From assembly GCA_965248685.1 (NCBI GenBank), contig CBDFKC010000003.1:744001-808000 (forward strand): 64,000 nucleotides of DNA, read 5' to 3'. Every line of letters begins with the position of its first letter. The first letter of the stretch is position 1. Below, one piece after another: positions 53,225 through 61,824 of the stretch. The position numbers and the translations under genes are program-made. The stretch comes from VYFG01 sp965248685 (GTDB lineage Bacteria; Pseudomonadota; Gammaproteobacteria; Arenicellales; Poriferihabitantaceae). Under the pieces are notes generated by a model that was not told the origin of the DNA, did not search any database, and saw only the letters and a program-made list of their open reading frames with translations.

Positions 53225-53632
53225 TTAGATATACTTTGAATTTTCATGCCGAGGCAGATCATCATCGGTGTCGAACCAGGTTATAGCATCTCCAAAGAAG
53301 ACGTGTTCCGTCGGTGGGAAAATCTCAGGGTTATCCAGAGTACTCACGTGGATAGCCAGCCAGGAACCGTTTATTTCAGCTTCCCAGGTTAAGGAGGTAC
53401 CACAATCCCGGCAAAATCCTCGAAATCTATCGGGAGTCGATTCGTAGCGCGCCCGCTCGCCAACTGTCCATCGAACCTGGTTAGGCGAGCAAGTGGCAAA
53501 TGCCACCACAGGAGCACCTGTGTGTTTACGGCAGCTTTCACAGTGGCAATAAACGTTCCAGGTAGATTCCCCGTTCAACTCGTATCGTATTGCGCCGCAC
53601 ATACAACCGCCGGCAGGATTTTCAGTACTCAT
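53225..53632 (-). CDS. GFA/CENP-V family zinc-binding protein
   Basis: A 135-residue GFA protein. Zinc ligands are GGCMCGAIRY, CHCESCRKHTGAPV and FCRDCGTSLTW. IHVSTLDNPEIFPPTEHVFF is the usual C-terminal segment. The ATG at 53632 was chosen; upstream in-frame ATG codons would add 4 or 15 residues not found in the family. Confidence 0.92.
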   Translation of the reverse strand: MSTENPAGGCMCGAIRYELNGESTWNVYCHCESCRKHTGAPVVAFATCSPNQVRWTVGERARYESTPDRFRGFCRDCGTSLTWEAEINGSWLAIHVSTLDNPEIFPPTEHVFFGDAITWFDTDDDLPRHENSKYI

Positions 53633-53780
53633 AGTGATTCTCATAAAGAGCGTTGCGTTCGAACGAAAAGTATACACTCGAGCAAATAGATGAGGCTATT
53701 CGCTGATGATCGATAATCATTACTGTTTGCGACAAGAGATTACATTTGTAGCCACTGACGGAAAGGCTGGTTGTGCTTTA

Positions 53781-54284
53781 TTAGAAGCCGAGCTTTTTTA
53801 ATTGCCGTATTCTTGCTTTCACCGAGGGTGCTTCATCTTCAAGCGCCATGTTAAAGAACTGTATAACCTCTTCCTGAAATTCAGGGCATTGCTTAGCAAA
53901 GTAATAGAAACCGCTATAGGCCCAGGCCCTTACAAACTTATTTTCGTCGCTAATACAGGCTCTTAGGAAATATTCAATGTTTTCTTGTTGCTGTGGTTCG
54001 GTGAGGAAATATTCAAAACTTTGCAGGATATGCAATTTTTGCTCCCAGCTATCCAATTCGCCCACGCAGGAATAAACTCGCGAAACCTGCTGTTTGCTTA
54101 TGGTTGCCCCGGACTCCAGTGCTGTCTTTAGAAGCCAGCTAGCACCGGTACGTAGTTCCGGCGTCTGAATTAATTTAACCAGATGACTGACGTAGTCCTT
54201 ACGCGTCCGGTATTTATCATGAATGACTCGAATATCGTCAGCGGATTTCCCATCCCAGTGGGTTATTTCCAATTCAATGCTCAT
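53781..54284 (-). CDS. HEAT-repeat-like protein
   Basis: About 167 residues, nearly all helical. Repeated pairs such as FLRACISDENKFVRAWAYSG and MALEDEAPSVKARIRQLKKLG resemble HEAT units, in which a D/E then V.A.A..L pattern recurs. The role is unknown; such proteins bind partners or act as sensors. The ATG at 54284 is preferred over one ten codons upstream. Confidence 0.65.
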   Translation of the reverse strand: MSIELEITHWDGKSADDIRVIHDKYRTRKDYVSHLVKLIQTPELRTGASWLLKTALESGATISKQQVSRVYSCVGELDSWEQKLHILQSFEYFLTEPQQQENIEYFLRACISDENKFVRAWAYSGFYYFAKQCPEFQEEVIQFFNMALEDEAPSVKARIRQLKKLGF

Positions 54285-54334
54285 GCCTTTTCCGTCAAGA
54301 TTCCAACAAAGCACTCAACACCCAGGATTCTGGG

Positions 54335-54772
54335 CTATTCGTTGCGTACAGGCGGCTTATCGCCAAGACTAATAGCCATTCTGTTGAAACAATTCATCAC
54401 CGAAATAATAAACGTTAGATCCACCGCTTCCACTTCACTAAAGTACTCTAGTAGCACGGTTAGTTTGGAATCCATATCCGTCTGAGTAGAAATATTGGTC
54501 ACGCTCTCCGCCCAGCATAATGCTGCCATCTCGCGATCCGTAAATAGTTGGCATTCCTTCCAGACAATCAAACAATCCAACCTCTGCTGACCCTCTCCTG
54601 CTTTTCTAGCCTCGTTCGCGTGTAGATCAACGCAATACGCGCAACCGTTAATCTGAGAAACCCGTAACTCAACCAGCGCCTTAAGATTATCGTCTATGGA
54701 GGCAACGTGTTTCTTGATTGAAACGAGCAGATTTAATGCACGAGAATTAATTTCGGCGTAATTTAGACCCAT
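54335..54772 (-). CDS. Carboxymuconolactone decarboxylase family (AhpD-like) protein
   Basis: A 145-residue AhpD-like protein. The redox motif CAYCVDLHANEARKAG, with CxxC and a downstream histidine, is the alkylhydroperoxidase core. It likely acts as a peroxidase or redox protein in the cytoplasm. It is distinct from the other CMD protein at 33175, which lacks the cysteines. Confidence 0.9.
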   Translation of the reverse strand: MGLNYAEINSRALNLLVSIKKHVASIDDNLKALVELRVSQINGCAYCVDLHANEARKAGEGQQRLDCLIVWKECQLFTDREMAALCWAESVTNISTQTDMDSKLTVLLEYFSEVEAVDLTFIISVMNCFNRMAISLGDKPPVRNE

Positions 54773-54839
54773 CTTCTATACTCCATTAAAATATGGAATT
54801 ATGTCCAATATAAGGGTGCCAAGGAAAGAGCAAAGAAGA

Positions 54840-55184
54840 TTATAATTTGCGAGATTTTAGTGCTTCCCTTGCGACATACCCAAGCAGCCCAATGCAAACT
54901 AATGTGATAAACGCAACTGGTAAATTTCCTGCCATTACCAATACTGCTAACGAAATCAAAAAGGTAATCGCAACTACCAGAGCGCCGAAAGCCCTGGTTT
55001 CCGGAATGATCAGAAGAATTCCGCCAACTAGCTGAACCGCCCCATAGGCAATTAACAGGGGGTTGGAAAACCCATACTTGCCAAAGAATTCTACATCCTG
55101 GGGCATAAGCATTATTTTGGTAATTCCGGATGAGATCGACAGAAATACCAGTATTGTAAGAACTACATTCGTAAATATTTTCAA
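54840..55184 (-). CDS. DoxX-family membrane protein
   Basis: A 114-residue protein with four hydrophobic segments and the DoxX-like pattern: ISSGITKIM, a GYGF-type FGKYGFSNPLLI segment, and QLVGGILLIIPETRAFGALV. DoxX proteins are small inner-membrane proteins, some linked to thiosulfate oxidation or oxidative stress. The function here is unknown. Confidence 0.85.
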   Translation of the reverse strand: MKIFTNVVLTILVFLSISSGITKIMLMPQDVEFFGKYGFSNPLLIAYGAVQLVGGILLIIPETRAFGALVVAITFLISLAVLVMAGNLPVAFITLVCIGLLGYVAREALKSRKL

Positions 55185-55273
55185 ATTTTTTTTTGGGTCT
55201 TAAATAAATATACTAAGTGTTTAACCTTATAAATTCTGTTGCAGGCTCTACGGAGTAATGACAGGGGTTTTCG

Positions 55274-55654
55274 TTAGTCCCATATATTAGCTTTTTCTGA
55301 AAAGGACTCTTTCCCGGCGACAACCACACAAAATCGATGTCCCGTTGGTGCTTCCAATATCCACCAGTCCCGGACTTTTTTTATGCGCTTTGCACCAAGC
55401 CGTTCCAGCCGGGCAACTTCCGCTTCTACATTATCCGTCTCTATATCAAGATGTACTCTACTTGGATGGGAGACCAGCTGTAGTTCAACTTCTGGATTGT
55501 CAGGACCCGTCTCCAAAGGAATATACCCTTCGTCCTCTGGAAGTGAAGTAGACTTAGGTCTATATCCCAGCGCTTTGGTCCAAAACTCCCCTGCTTGTCT
55601 GAGATCGTCCCCATGACAATCGATAATCAGTCCGCCAAGTCGACTTTTGTGCAT
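55274..55654 (-). CDS. VOC-family protein (glyoxalase-like)
   Basis: A 126-residue VOC protein. LGGLIIDCHGDDLRQAGEFWTKALGY is the first module and VHLDIETDNVEAEVARLERLGAKRI the second; it ends with the GHRFCVV strand. It belongs to the glyoxalase-like domain group (PF18029 type). The substrate is unknown. Confidence 0.9.
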   Translation of the reverse strand: MHKSRLGGLIIDCHGDDLRQAGEFWTKALGYRPKSTSLPEDEGYIPLETGPDNPEVELQLVSHPSRVHLDIETDNVEAEVARLERLGAKRIKKVRDWWILEAPTGHRFCVVVAGKESFSEKANIWD

Positions 55655-55723
55655 TTCATTTTTCTAGAGTTAGATGGCCTACTTTAGCCCATTGTTGTCC
55701 GAGGTTGCATGGCAATTATGGCA

Positions 55724-55741
55724 AAATCGTTGAGACGATTT
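55724..55741. other. Short hairpin in 55655-55812 intergenic space
   Basis: AAATCG (55724-55729) and CGATTT (55736-55741) pair around a 6-base loop. It lies between two co-oriented reverse-strand genes and could be a weak terminator. The remaining bases of this 158-base space hold nothing recognised. Confidence 0.2.
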
Positions 55742-55812
55742 ACTATATTTTCAGGTTTTATCGAATGCCACTAAAACCACAGGCGCCTTAAATTTGCATT
55801 GACTAGAAATTT

Positions 55813-56364
55813 CTATAAATTTACTGCCATAAATTCCCATACTACTTTTTCGTTTTCATAGCGATCGATTGATTTTTTCTCAAGATCTCCCAGTTTCCAA
55901 GGTGTAGAGAAAAGATTGTATACATCAGATTCGGCAAAAAACCGCTTGGTTTGACCATTGACACTATAGAGCCCTGATTCGATCTCAGGATTGCCCTTCG
56001 CCCCATAATTTATATCATCTTCGGAATTAACCCGGCAGATTAAAACCCCAGAATTTTTTAAAACACGCGATATTTCATTTACGATACTATGGGTGGTAGA
56101 CCAGGTGAAGTAGTGTAGACATAGACTAGCAACCACTACATCAAAACTGTTGTTGTCAAATGGTAGTTGTTCACTATGATCCATCTTTAAAACCCTTAAA
56201 GCGCCTTCTATAGTAGTAGGAGGGGCAAGATCGCATGCTACAACTTCACTGGCCAACTGAGAGATGATCCTGGTATCGATACCGCTACCGCATCCGAGTT
56301 CCAGCACGACTTTGTTCTTCAGGCTCTCGGACCAATGTTCGAGCCACTGATAGTCAGACTTCAT
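55813..56364 (-). CDS. Class I SAM-dependent methyltransferase
   Basis: A 183-residue methyltransferase. Motif I is VLELGCGSGIDTRII; the motif-II position is in VVACDLAPPTTIEG; and FDVVVASLCLHYF is motif IV. The overall pattern is that of small methyltransf_11 proteins. The substrate is unknown. Its codons are A+T-rich. Confidence 0.88.
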   Translation of the reverse strand: MKSDYQWLEHWSESLKNKVVLELGCGSGIDTRIISQLASEVVACDLAPPTTIEGALRVLKMDHSEQLPFDNNSFDVVVASLCLHYFTWSTTHSIVNEISRVLKNSGVLICRVNSEDDINYGAKGNPEIESGLYSVNGQTKRFFAESDVYNLFSTPWKLGDLEKKSIDRYENEKVVWEFMAVNL

Positions 56365-56463
56365 ATTGTATTGATAGTTAACAAGATAATCAGTACTGCC
56401 ATTGGGACACGCCGTTCACCATGTTTAGTTTGTATACTGCCCCGTCAAAAACATCTTGTTACT

Positions 56464-56883
56464 CTATTTATCAGTCGGCACAACAGCAACAGGCGTCAAT
56501 TCCACTAGAAAATCCTTATGCCCCAAACCAGCTACCCTTACAGATGTGCTTACCGGTGGATTTGTGCCAGATAAAAATTCGTTTCTGATCGCTTGAATTT
56601 TCGGGAGGTCTTCCAAATCCAGAAAATAGGTCGTGATCGACACGATATTTTCAAGAGTTCCGCCCGCTGTAACCAAGAGCGCTTCTATATTTCGAAAACA
56701 TTGTCTTGTTTGTTCCGTAACATCACCTGGTCCAATAATGTTTTCATCGGCATCCCAAGCGACTTGGCCCGTCAGGTGAATTACCCGCCCCTCGGGTTGA
56801 ATAATTCCCATACTGAAGCCTCGTCCCCGGGATTTCCAGACTGCCTCAGATTCAAATCCTCGTGTCATGTATGCAATCCTCAA
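56464..56883 (-). CDS. RidA-family protein (single domain)
   Basis: A 139-residue RidA/YjgF protein. IHLTGQVAWDADENIIGPGD, TRQCFRNIEALLVTAGGTLENIV and NPPVSTSVRVAGL are the family pattern. The canonical imine-binding arginine of the PARS motif is replaced in PPVSTSV, so it falls outside the true deaminase group. It overlaps neither neighbour but lies just downstream of choline-sulfatase (18 bases), and may share its transcript. Confidence 0.9.
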   Translation of the reverse strand: MRIAYMTRGFESEAVWKSRGRGFSMGIIQPEGRVIHLTGQVAWDADENIIGPGDVTEQTRQCFRNIEALLVTAGGTLENIVSITTYFLDLEDLPKIQAIRNEFLSGTNPPVSTSVRVAGLGHKDFLVELTPVAVVPTDK

Positions 56884-56901
56884 TCGTTAATGTTTCGATG
56901 A

Positions 56902-58431
56902 CTAGGTGCCTGGAAGACGATATCCCTTGGCGGCTACCCGGACTTTCCTGTCAGAAATTTCCGCCCCACTCGGATCGCGAACATATAGTTCAGAATAGTC
57001 TGGTTGGGGTTGGTAATCCCATTCTTGTTGGCGCCCTTTAGCTAGTGCGTCTCGCACAAGATTACGTTGACGTTGACTGCCGCGAATTCGATTATCCAGG
57101 GTTTCAAGATCCCAACGTTCCTCAACCTCCGATTCGAAACGCGTCAGCACGTCATTGTAAGCAGAGTTGTCAGCGAGGTTCTTCAGTTCATCCGGGTCCT
57201 TAAGTAAATCGAATAATAATGGCGGATCACCCGCCGCCTGAATGTATTTGTATTGCCCTCGCCGGATCATCACCATCGGTGCCTGAGCCGCTTCTGCGCT
57301 GTATTCTGCCAGAACCTGATCAGGCCAATCCTGCTGTGGATTCCGCACAATATCGACCAGGCTATGCCCATGCATCGGTGTCACAATCTGGTTGGCCTCG
57401 ACGCCGCCGAGTTCTAGTAAAGTCGGCGCCAGATCGAGTAATGAAACGTTACCGTTAAATCGTTTCCCACCTGGGACCCCGGGGATTTTAGCCAGCATGG
57501 GGATTCGCATAGCCCATTCGAAGAAACAGTCTTTAGCCCACAATCCCCGTTCCCCCAGCATCTCGCCATGATCCGCCACAACAAGTATTGCGGTGTTGTC
57601 CATGGTGCCTACCAATTCCAGCGCTGCCATCACCTGGGCCAGCTTGCCATCGAAGTAGCTCACCATACCGCTATACGCCCGTCGTGCCGCGTTAATCAGG
57701 TCCTCGTTGACATCTTCCTCGGACAGTCCGATTACTTTTCGGCAGCGTTGGCTATGGGCATCGAGACCCTCTTCTGGCAACCGCCCAACCCCAGGAGAGG
57801 GGATATCGCCGTCGCTGTACATTTCCCAATAGTCGGGCGTTATCAGAAACGGAGGATGGGGATGGGTTAACGAAACCACCATACAAAAAGGTTGCTCAGG
57901 CTCCCGGGCATACTCATAAATCTTACGTACTGCCTGGAACGCGACGTCTTCATCGTAGGCCAGTTGCATATTCCAGGCACTTACCCCAGCGCGCTCAATA
58001 GTATTTCGTATGGGCGCAAAAGTTTGTTGCTGACTATCCCAATCCGGAAGCCAGGCAAAATTCGACGGGTAAATTTCGGTTGTTAGGCGCTCCTCAAATC
58101 CATGAAACTGATCCGCGCCAATAAAATGCATCTTACCGCTTAAGCAGGTACGGTAGCCGGAGCGCCGCAGGTAGTGAGCAAAAGTTGGGATAGCAGAGGG
58201 CAGCTCGGCTGCATTGTCAAAGGCGCCAATATCGGAAGCGAGACGCCCGGTCATCATCGAAAACCGTGATGGCGCACAAAGAGGATAATTGCAGTACGCA
58301 TTATCAAAAACGGTGCCGGCGGCGGCCAACTTTTCCAGATAGGGGGTTTTACAAAAACCGCCATAAGCAGCTAACGCAAGTGCTGTTAATTGGTCAGCCT
58401 GAAAAACTATGATATTCGGCCTGTCAGACAT
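56902..58431 (-). CDS. betC: Choline-sulfatase
   Basis: A 509-residue sulfatase. The formylglycine motif is LCAPSRFSMMTGR (Cys52, Pro54, Arg56). The following segments IGAFDNAAELPSAIPTFAHYLR and LSGKMHF...QFHGFEERLTT are those of BetC, and the C-terminal KGRQQEWDYQP is the choline-sulfatase tail. It hydrolyses choline-O-sulfate to choline and sulfate. The cysteine must be activated by a formylglycine-generating enzyme, which is not in this window. It is upstream of the RidA gene and well separated from the BetA-like gene at 36.3 kb. Confidence 0.92.
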   Translation of the reverse strand: MSDRPNIIVFQADQLTALALAAYGGFCKTPYLEKLAAAGTVFDNAYCNYPLCAPSRFSMMTGRLASDIGAFDNAAELPSAIPTFAHYLRRSGYRTCLSGKMHFIGADQFHGFEERLTTEIYPSNFAWLPDWDSQQQTFAPIRNTIERAGVSAWNMQLAYDEDVAFQAVRKIYEYAREPEQPFCMVVSLTHPHPPFLITPDYWEMYSDGDIPSPGVGRLPEEGLDAHSQRCRKVIGLSEEDVNEDLINAARRAYSGMVSYFDGKLAQVMAALELVGTMDNTAILVVADHGEMLGERGLWAKDCFFEWAMRIPMLAKIPGVPGGKRFNGNVSLLDLAPTLLELGGVEANQIVTPMHGHSLVDIVRNPQQDWPDQVLAEYSAEAAQAPMVMIRRGQYKYIQAAGDPPLLFDLLKDPDELKNLADNSAYNDVLTRFESEVEERWDLETLDNRIRGSQRQRNLVRDALAKGRQQEWDYQPQPDYSELYVRDPSGAEISDRKVRVAAKGYRLPGT

Positions 58432-58513
58432 TATAGATTTAACGAATTATTGGTATAGATGTGGCAGCTGTTAACAAGATCGCACTTTACGCGGTATCTT
58501 CTGGATATTTGTA

Positions 58514-58741
58514 TTAGCCGCAATCATTGTCGAGCAGTGTAATGATGTTTTCATCGGGGTCCTTAGGATCACATCTTTCTAAACCAATATAGGCACCACC
58601 AACATCGAATTGAGCCCAGCCAATTTCAGGGTTGCTGTAGAAAACTGGTAAACCAATAATATCTTTATAAAAACTTATCGAAAGCTCATAGTCCTTCGCC
58701 GGTACAAAGGTCTTAATTTCCCGAGTATCAAAATTTGTCAC
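58514..58741 (-). pseudogene. VOC-family protein, truncated after the first module
   Basis: A 75-residue frame. TFVPAKDYELSISFYKDIIGLPV and AQFDVGGAYIGLE are the first betaalphabetabetabeta module of a VOC protein; the frame stops near ITLLDNDCG, where the second module should begin. Normal VOC proteins have about 115-130 residues. It could act as a half-size dimer unit, but loss of the 3' half is simpler. Confidence 0.6.
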
Positions 58742-58783
58742 TTACCATTCCCAATTAAAAGATCAATTGACCAGTAGTGCGAT

Positions 58784-59110
58784 TCACAATCGAATATGCT
58801 GGGCTACTTTGGTTTTCAAAATTCGAACCAACTCTGGGTCCATTCTCTCGTAATTGTCTGCAATATCCAAACAAATCAGTTTTTTACCCTTCAGCAATTC
58901 TTGATACTTTTTAGAAATCTTGTTTCTATGATGTTTTTCCATAACCAAAATAAGATCTGCCCAATCTATTAAGTCTCCTGATAAAGGTGTTTCGGCGTCG
59001 CTGTTCGTTCCACAGCCAATAGCCTCAACACCATCTAATGTTGAAAACACTTCTTCCCCTGTCGGGCTCCGTAGCTTATTTTCGCTACAAACAAAAAGCA
59101 GTTTTATCAC
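58784..59110 (-). CDS. Low-molecular-weight phosphatase-like protein
   Basis: A 108-residue protein with the CX5R loop at Cys8-Arg14 (FVCSENKLRSPTGE), the phosphate-binding loop of the low-molecular-weight protein tyrosine phosphatase/arsenate reductase fold. It is the short group known as predicted protein tyrosine phosphatases (about 105-110 residues). The aspartate acid is likely in the CLDIADNYERMDPEL region. The substrate is unknown. Confidence 0.88.
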   Translation of the reverse strand: MIKLLFVCSENKLRSPTGEEVFSTLDGVEAIGCGTNSDAETPLSGDLIDWADLILVMEKHHRNKISKKYQELLKGKKLICLDIADNYERMDPELVRILKTKVAQHIRL

Positions 59111-59157
59111 TTAAACGAAGCTGTCTCCATATTGCTGGCTCTGGTGGATTGGTATGT

Positions 59158-60021
59158 TCAGGAGCGGGACCAAATCCGTGGATATAGATCGGTTCCTGGG
59201 CGGTCACCCGGCTTAAGACCATATTCTGTCATGATGGCGCTGTGATCCGGGTCCATTCCGCAGTCCCTGAACTTGATGCGTACGTCGTCCCCCAGCCACT
59301 TGGAAGTAAAAACCCGCAAATCAGTGTCTTTATCCAGCATACCCGATCCGCCATGGATAATCCGACTGTTAAAGGCCACGCAATCGCCAGGCTGCATATC
59401 CCAGCTTACAACACCGAAACTTTCGGGATTTTTACCAATATCAGGAAGCGGAGTTTCTGCGATGCTAGAGAAATCCACTTGATCCACTTCTGTTTTACCA
59501 TCTGGATTTAGATCACCGAAATTATATTGATAGAAAACTGAATCGAGCCGATGTGAACCGGGAACATACGCCAATGCGTTTTCTCGCTTGACCGGGACCA
59601 ACGGCATCCAGAGTGTACAGGTGTCATATCCTTCAACGGACCAGTAGGGCTCGTCCTGGTGCCAGGGGGTAGTGAATTGACTGCCTGGAGAGCGCACAAA
59701 TACGGCATCAAAGTAGAAATTAATATTGGTCGACTTCATTAATTGACCAGCAATCCAAGCCGCGGGTGATTTAAAAATAAATTGTTGATACTCGTTGATC
59801 CCCTGCCACGCCTGGCTGTCCCAAAACATGGTGCGTCCTTCAGCATCCCGGTCCCAAACACGGGAACGATCAGTCGGCTCTGCGCAATTGGCGATTAACC
59901 CTTTATCCAGAAGGTCTATCCATTCCGTATCGAACAGCCCTGGAAGCATAACGACACCTTGCTGCTGGTAGGAAGCAATTTCCTCAGTGGTAACGGGGCG
60001 GGGTGCATCATTATTTAACAT
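59158..60021 (-). CDS. Phytanoyl-CoA dioxygenase (PhyH)-family protein
   Basis: An Fe(II)/2-oxoglutarate-dependent oxygenase of about 287 residues. The metal motif is WHQDEPYW (His121, Asp123), with the distal histidine in IIHGGSGML followed by the arginine that binds 2-oxoglutarate. ALAYVPGSHR is characteristic of PhyH proteins such as ectoine hydroxylase. The ATG at 60021 was chosen because the conserved region begins there; starts at 60066 or 60099 are possible, the last overlapping the LysE gene. The substrate is unknown. Confidence 0.87.
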   Translation of the reverse strand: MLNNDAPRPVTTEEIASYQQQGVVMLPGLFDTEWIDLLDKGLIANCAEPTDRSRVWDRDAEGRTMFWDSQAWQGINEYQQFIFKSPAAWIAGQLMKSTNINFYFDAVFVRSPGSQFTTPWHQDEPYWSVEGYDTCTLWMPLVPVKRENALAYVPGSHRLDSVFYQYNFGDLNPDGKTEVDQVDFSSIAETPLPDIGKNPESFGVVSWDMQPGDCVAFNSRIIHGGSGMLDKDTDLRVFTSKWLGDDVRIKFRDCGMDPDHSAIMTEYGLKPGDRPGTDLYPRIWSRS

Positions 60022-60079
60022 CGTTCTGTTTTCAATGTGAAAATTTTGAATACAAGAAATAGACATGGATATCTTTTCT

Positions 60080-60709
60080 CTAAGTTTTTCTTTCGGCAAA
60101 CGCCAGGCTCACGCCCAACCCCAGGTAGACAAATCCACTGGCATATTTAGGTACAGCCCCCTGGATAAATTTCCTATCGATAAAGCGGCGAATGCTGCTT
60201 GCAAAAATAGCGTATGACCCATCGGTAAATACAGCCAGAATAACATATAGAAGACCAAGCAATAAAAGCTGGATTGAGACTGCTCCTTGTCCTGGCACTA
60301 CGAACTGGGGTAAAAATGCTAGAAAAAATACAGCAACTTTAGGATTGAGAACGCTGATCATGATGCCGTCAAAGAATATGCGACCCAGTGAGTCCGCTTT
60401 AGGCGCGGTCACTTTGGATGTTGATTGTCGTGTTAAAAGCGTACGAATGCCCAGGTAAATCAAATAGGCCACACCAAACGCTTTGACGATGCCAAATGCA
60501 GTAGCCGACGCCAGTAGAATGGCAGAGATACCGGCAGTCGCCGCGACCACGTGTACCAACGCGCCAACTGAAAGACCCAGTACCGAAATCAAACCGGCTC
60601 GACGACCCTGGAGGACACTGCGAGTTACTACATAAAGAACTCCAGGGCCAGGTATCAAAAGCACAACCAGCGCTGCCAGCACAAAACTCAAAAGCGGCGT
60701 ATTACTCAT
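60080..60709 (-). CDS. LysE-family amino-acid/homoserine-lactone exporter
   Basis: A 209-residue protein with six hydrophobic segments. IPGPGVLYVVTRSVLQGRRAG near the N-terminus and LNPKVAVFFLAFLPQFV are the LysE/RhtB signatures. Such proteins export basic or neutral amino acids. The ATG at 60709 was chosen because the membrane domain begins there. It lies between PhyH and the ureohydrolase genes on the same strand and may export an amino-acid product of them. Confidence 0.92.
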   Translation of the reverse strand: MSNTPLLSFVLAALVVLLIPGPGVLYVVTRSVLQGRRAGLISVLGLSVGALVHVVAATAGISAILLASATAFGIVKAFGVAYLIYLGIRTLLTRQSTSKVTAPKADSLGRIFFDGIMISVLNPKVAVFFLAFLPQFVVPGQGAVSIQLLLLGLLYVILAVFTDGSYAIFASSIRRFIDRKFIQGAVPKYASGFVYLGLGVSLAFAERKT

Positions 60710-60762
60710 ATATGCTGTCTCAAATAATGGGGTCAGTATACTTATCTCAGTTAGGATTATGT

Positions 60763-61824
60763 CTAATCCAGCTGACGCCGTCGCATCGCCTTTCCCGCCA
60801 GCAGATACATCACAATGTAAACAATAACCCGATACATTACCGGCGAACCCGGAGGAATGCATATAAATGAAAACCCGTTGACCCCCCGCAGCCCCAATTC
60901 ATGGGCAATCCGGATACACTCGTAATCGGTCATCCCGATAGGCTCCGCTAGTTCTCCCAATATATCTCCTGGCGCCGGGCCCGCCCCGCCCAATACGTCC
61001 ATATCAAAGTGCCCGTATATCGCTTTTGTGCCATTGTACGCGTGGTCCAAACCTTTACATACAGCTTCGATGCCCTGTTGCCTTACGTCCCACCCAGAGT
61101 AAAACGTAGCGCCTCGATCGAGCAATTCTTCTACTACATCGGGAGCCTCTAGCATGCCCCGTGGACCAATCTCCACCAGGTTTCGTGCGTGTATATTTTC
61201 ATGAAACTCAATGGTTTTATACAACCAACAAAACCCTCCAGCAATTCGGGGATCCTTGGTTTGAGGGCATTCGCGAAAAATATCCCAATGCGTATCCAGG
61301 CTAACAATGCCAACATCTCCTTCTGTATGTTCGGCAACACATTTAGCGATTGCATATGAACTGCATGGCGAATTTTGACCAATGACAATCGGTAACGCAC
61401 CGATCGCTAGTGCATCATTAACTTTAGACTCAACCGCAGCTTGCGCCTGTAATATCAGCTCCGGGTCCAATTTCCCAACATTGACTTCCTCAGGAATATC
61501 GGCATCGCCATAATCCACAAGTTTTAGGTGATCAAAGACATTCAAACGAAAATCCTGGACATATCCGGACTGGTATCGGATTGACTGTTGCCGAACCCGC
61601 TTGGGTGCAGCAAGCCAATGTTCTTTGGCAATACCGGCCCATTCATCAGATGAACTGGAAACGTAAGGGCTACCAATGATAACTACATCAGCCCCTTTTA
61701 AATCCTGCTTGTTTTTTGCATGAGGCTGGGCCAGGAAGGTTGGTGTTTCCTCGTCTATCATAGGAAAGCTACGTTCAGCGGCCCACATACTTTCTCGTGT
61801 TTCTTTCCAATTCGGATAGTTCAT
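60763..61824 (-). CDS. Ureohydrolase (arginase/agmatinase)-superfamily protein with altered active site
   Basis: A 353-residue member of the ureohydrolase fold. DTHWD (177-181) and DMD (274-276) fit the second and third metal motifs. The first motif, normally GGDHS, reads GQNSP (149-153), so the first manganese ligand His is missing. The C-terminal EVNP, whose glutamate binds guanidinium in arginase, reads CIPP. Hydrolysis of a normal guanidine substrate is therefore doubtful; it may be a divergent amidinohydrolase or a non-catalytic subunit. The ATG at 61824 was chosen: GAGAAG lies upstream. It ends 53 bases before LysE. Confidence 0.82.
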   Translation of the reverse strand: MNYPNWKETRESMWAAERSFPMIDEETPTFLAQPHAKNKQDLKGADVVIIGSPYVSSSSDEWAGIAKEHWLAAPKRVRQQSIRYQSGYVQDFRLNVFDHLKLVDYGDADIPEEVNVGKLDPELILQAQAAVESKVNDALAIGALPIVIGQNSPCSSYAIAKCVAEHTEGDVGIVSLDTHWDIFRECPQTKDPRIAGGFCWLYKTIEFHENIHARNLVEIGPRGMLEAPDVVEELLDRGATFYSGWDVRQQGIEAVCKGLDHAYNGTKAIYGHFDMDVLGGAGPAPGDILGELAEPIGMTDYECIRIAHELGLRGVNGFSFICIPPGSPVMYRVIVYIVMYLLAGKAMRRRQLD

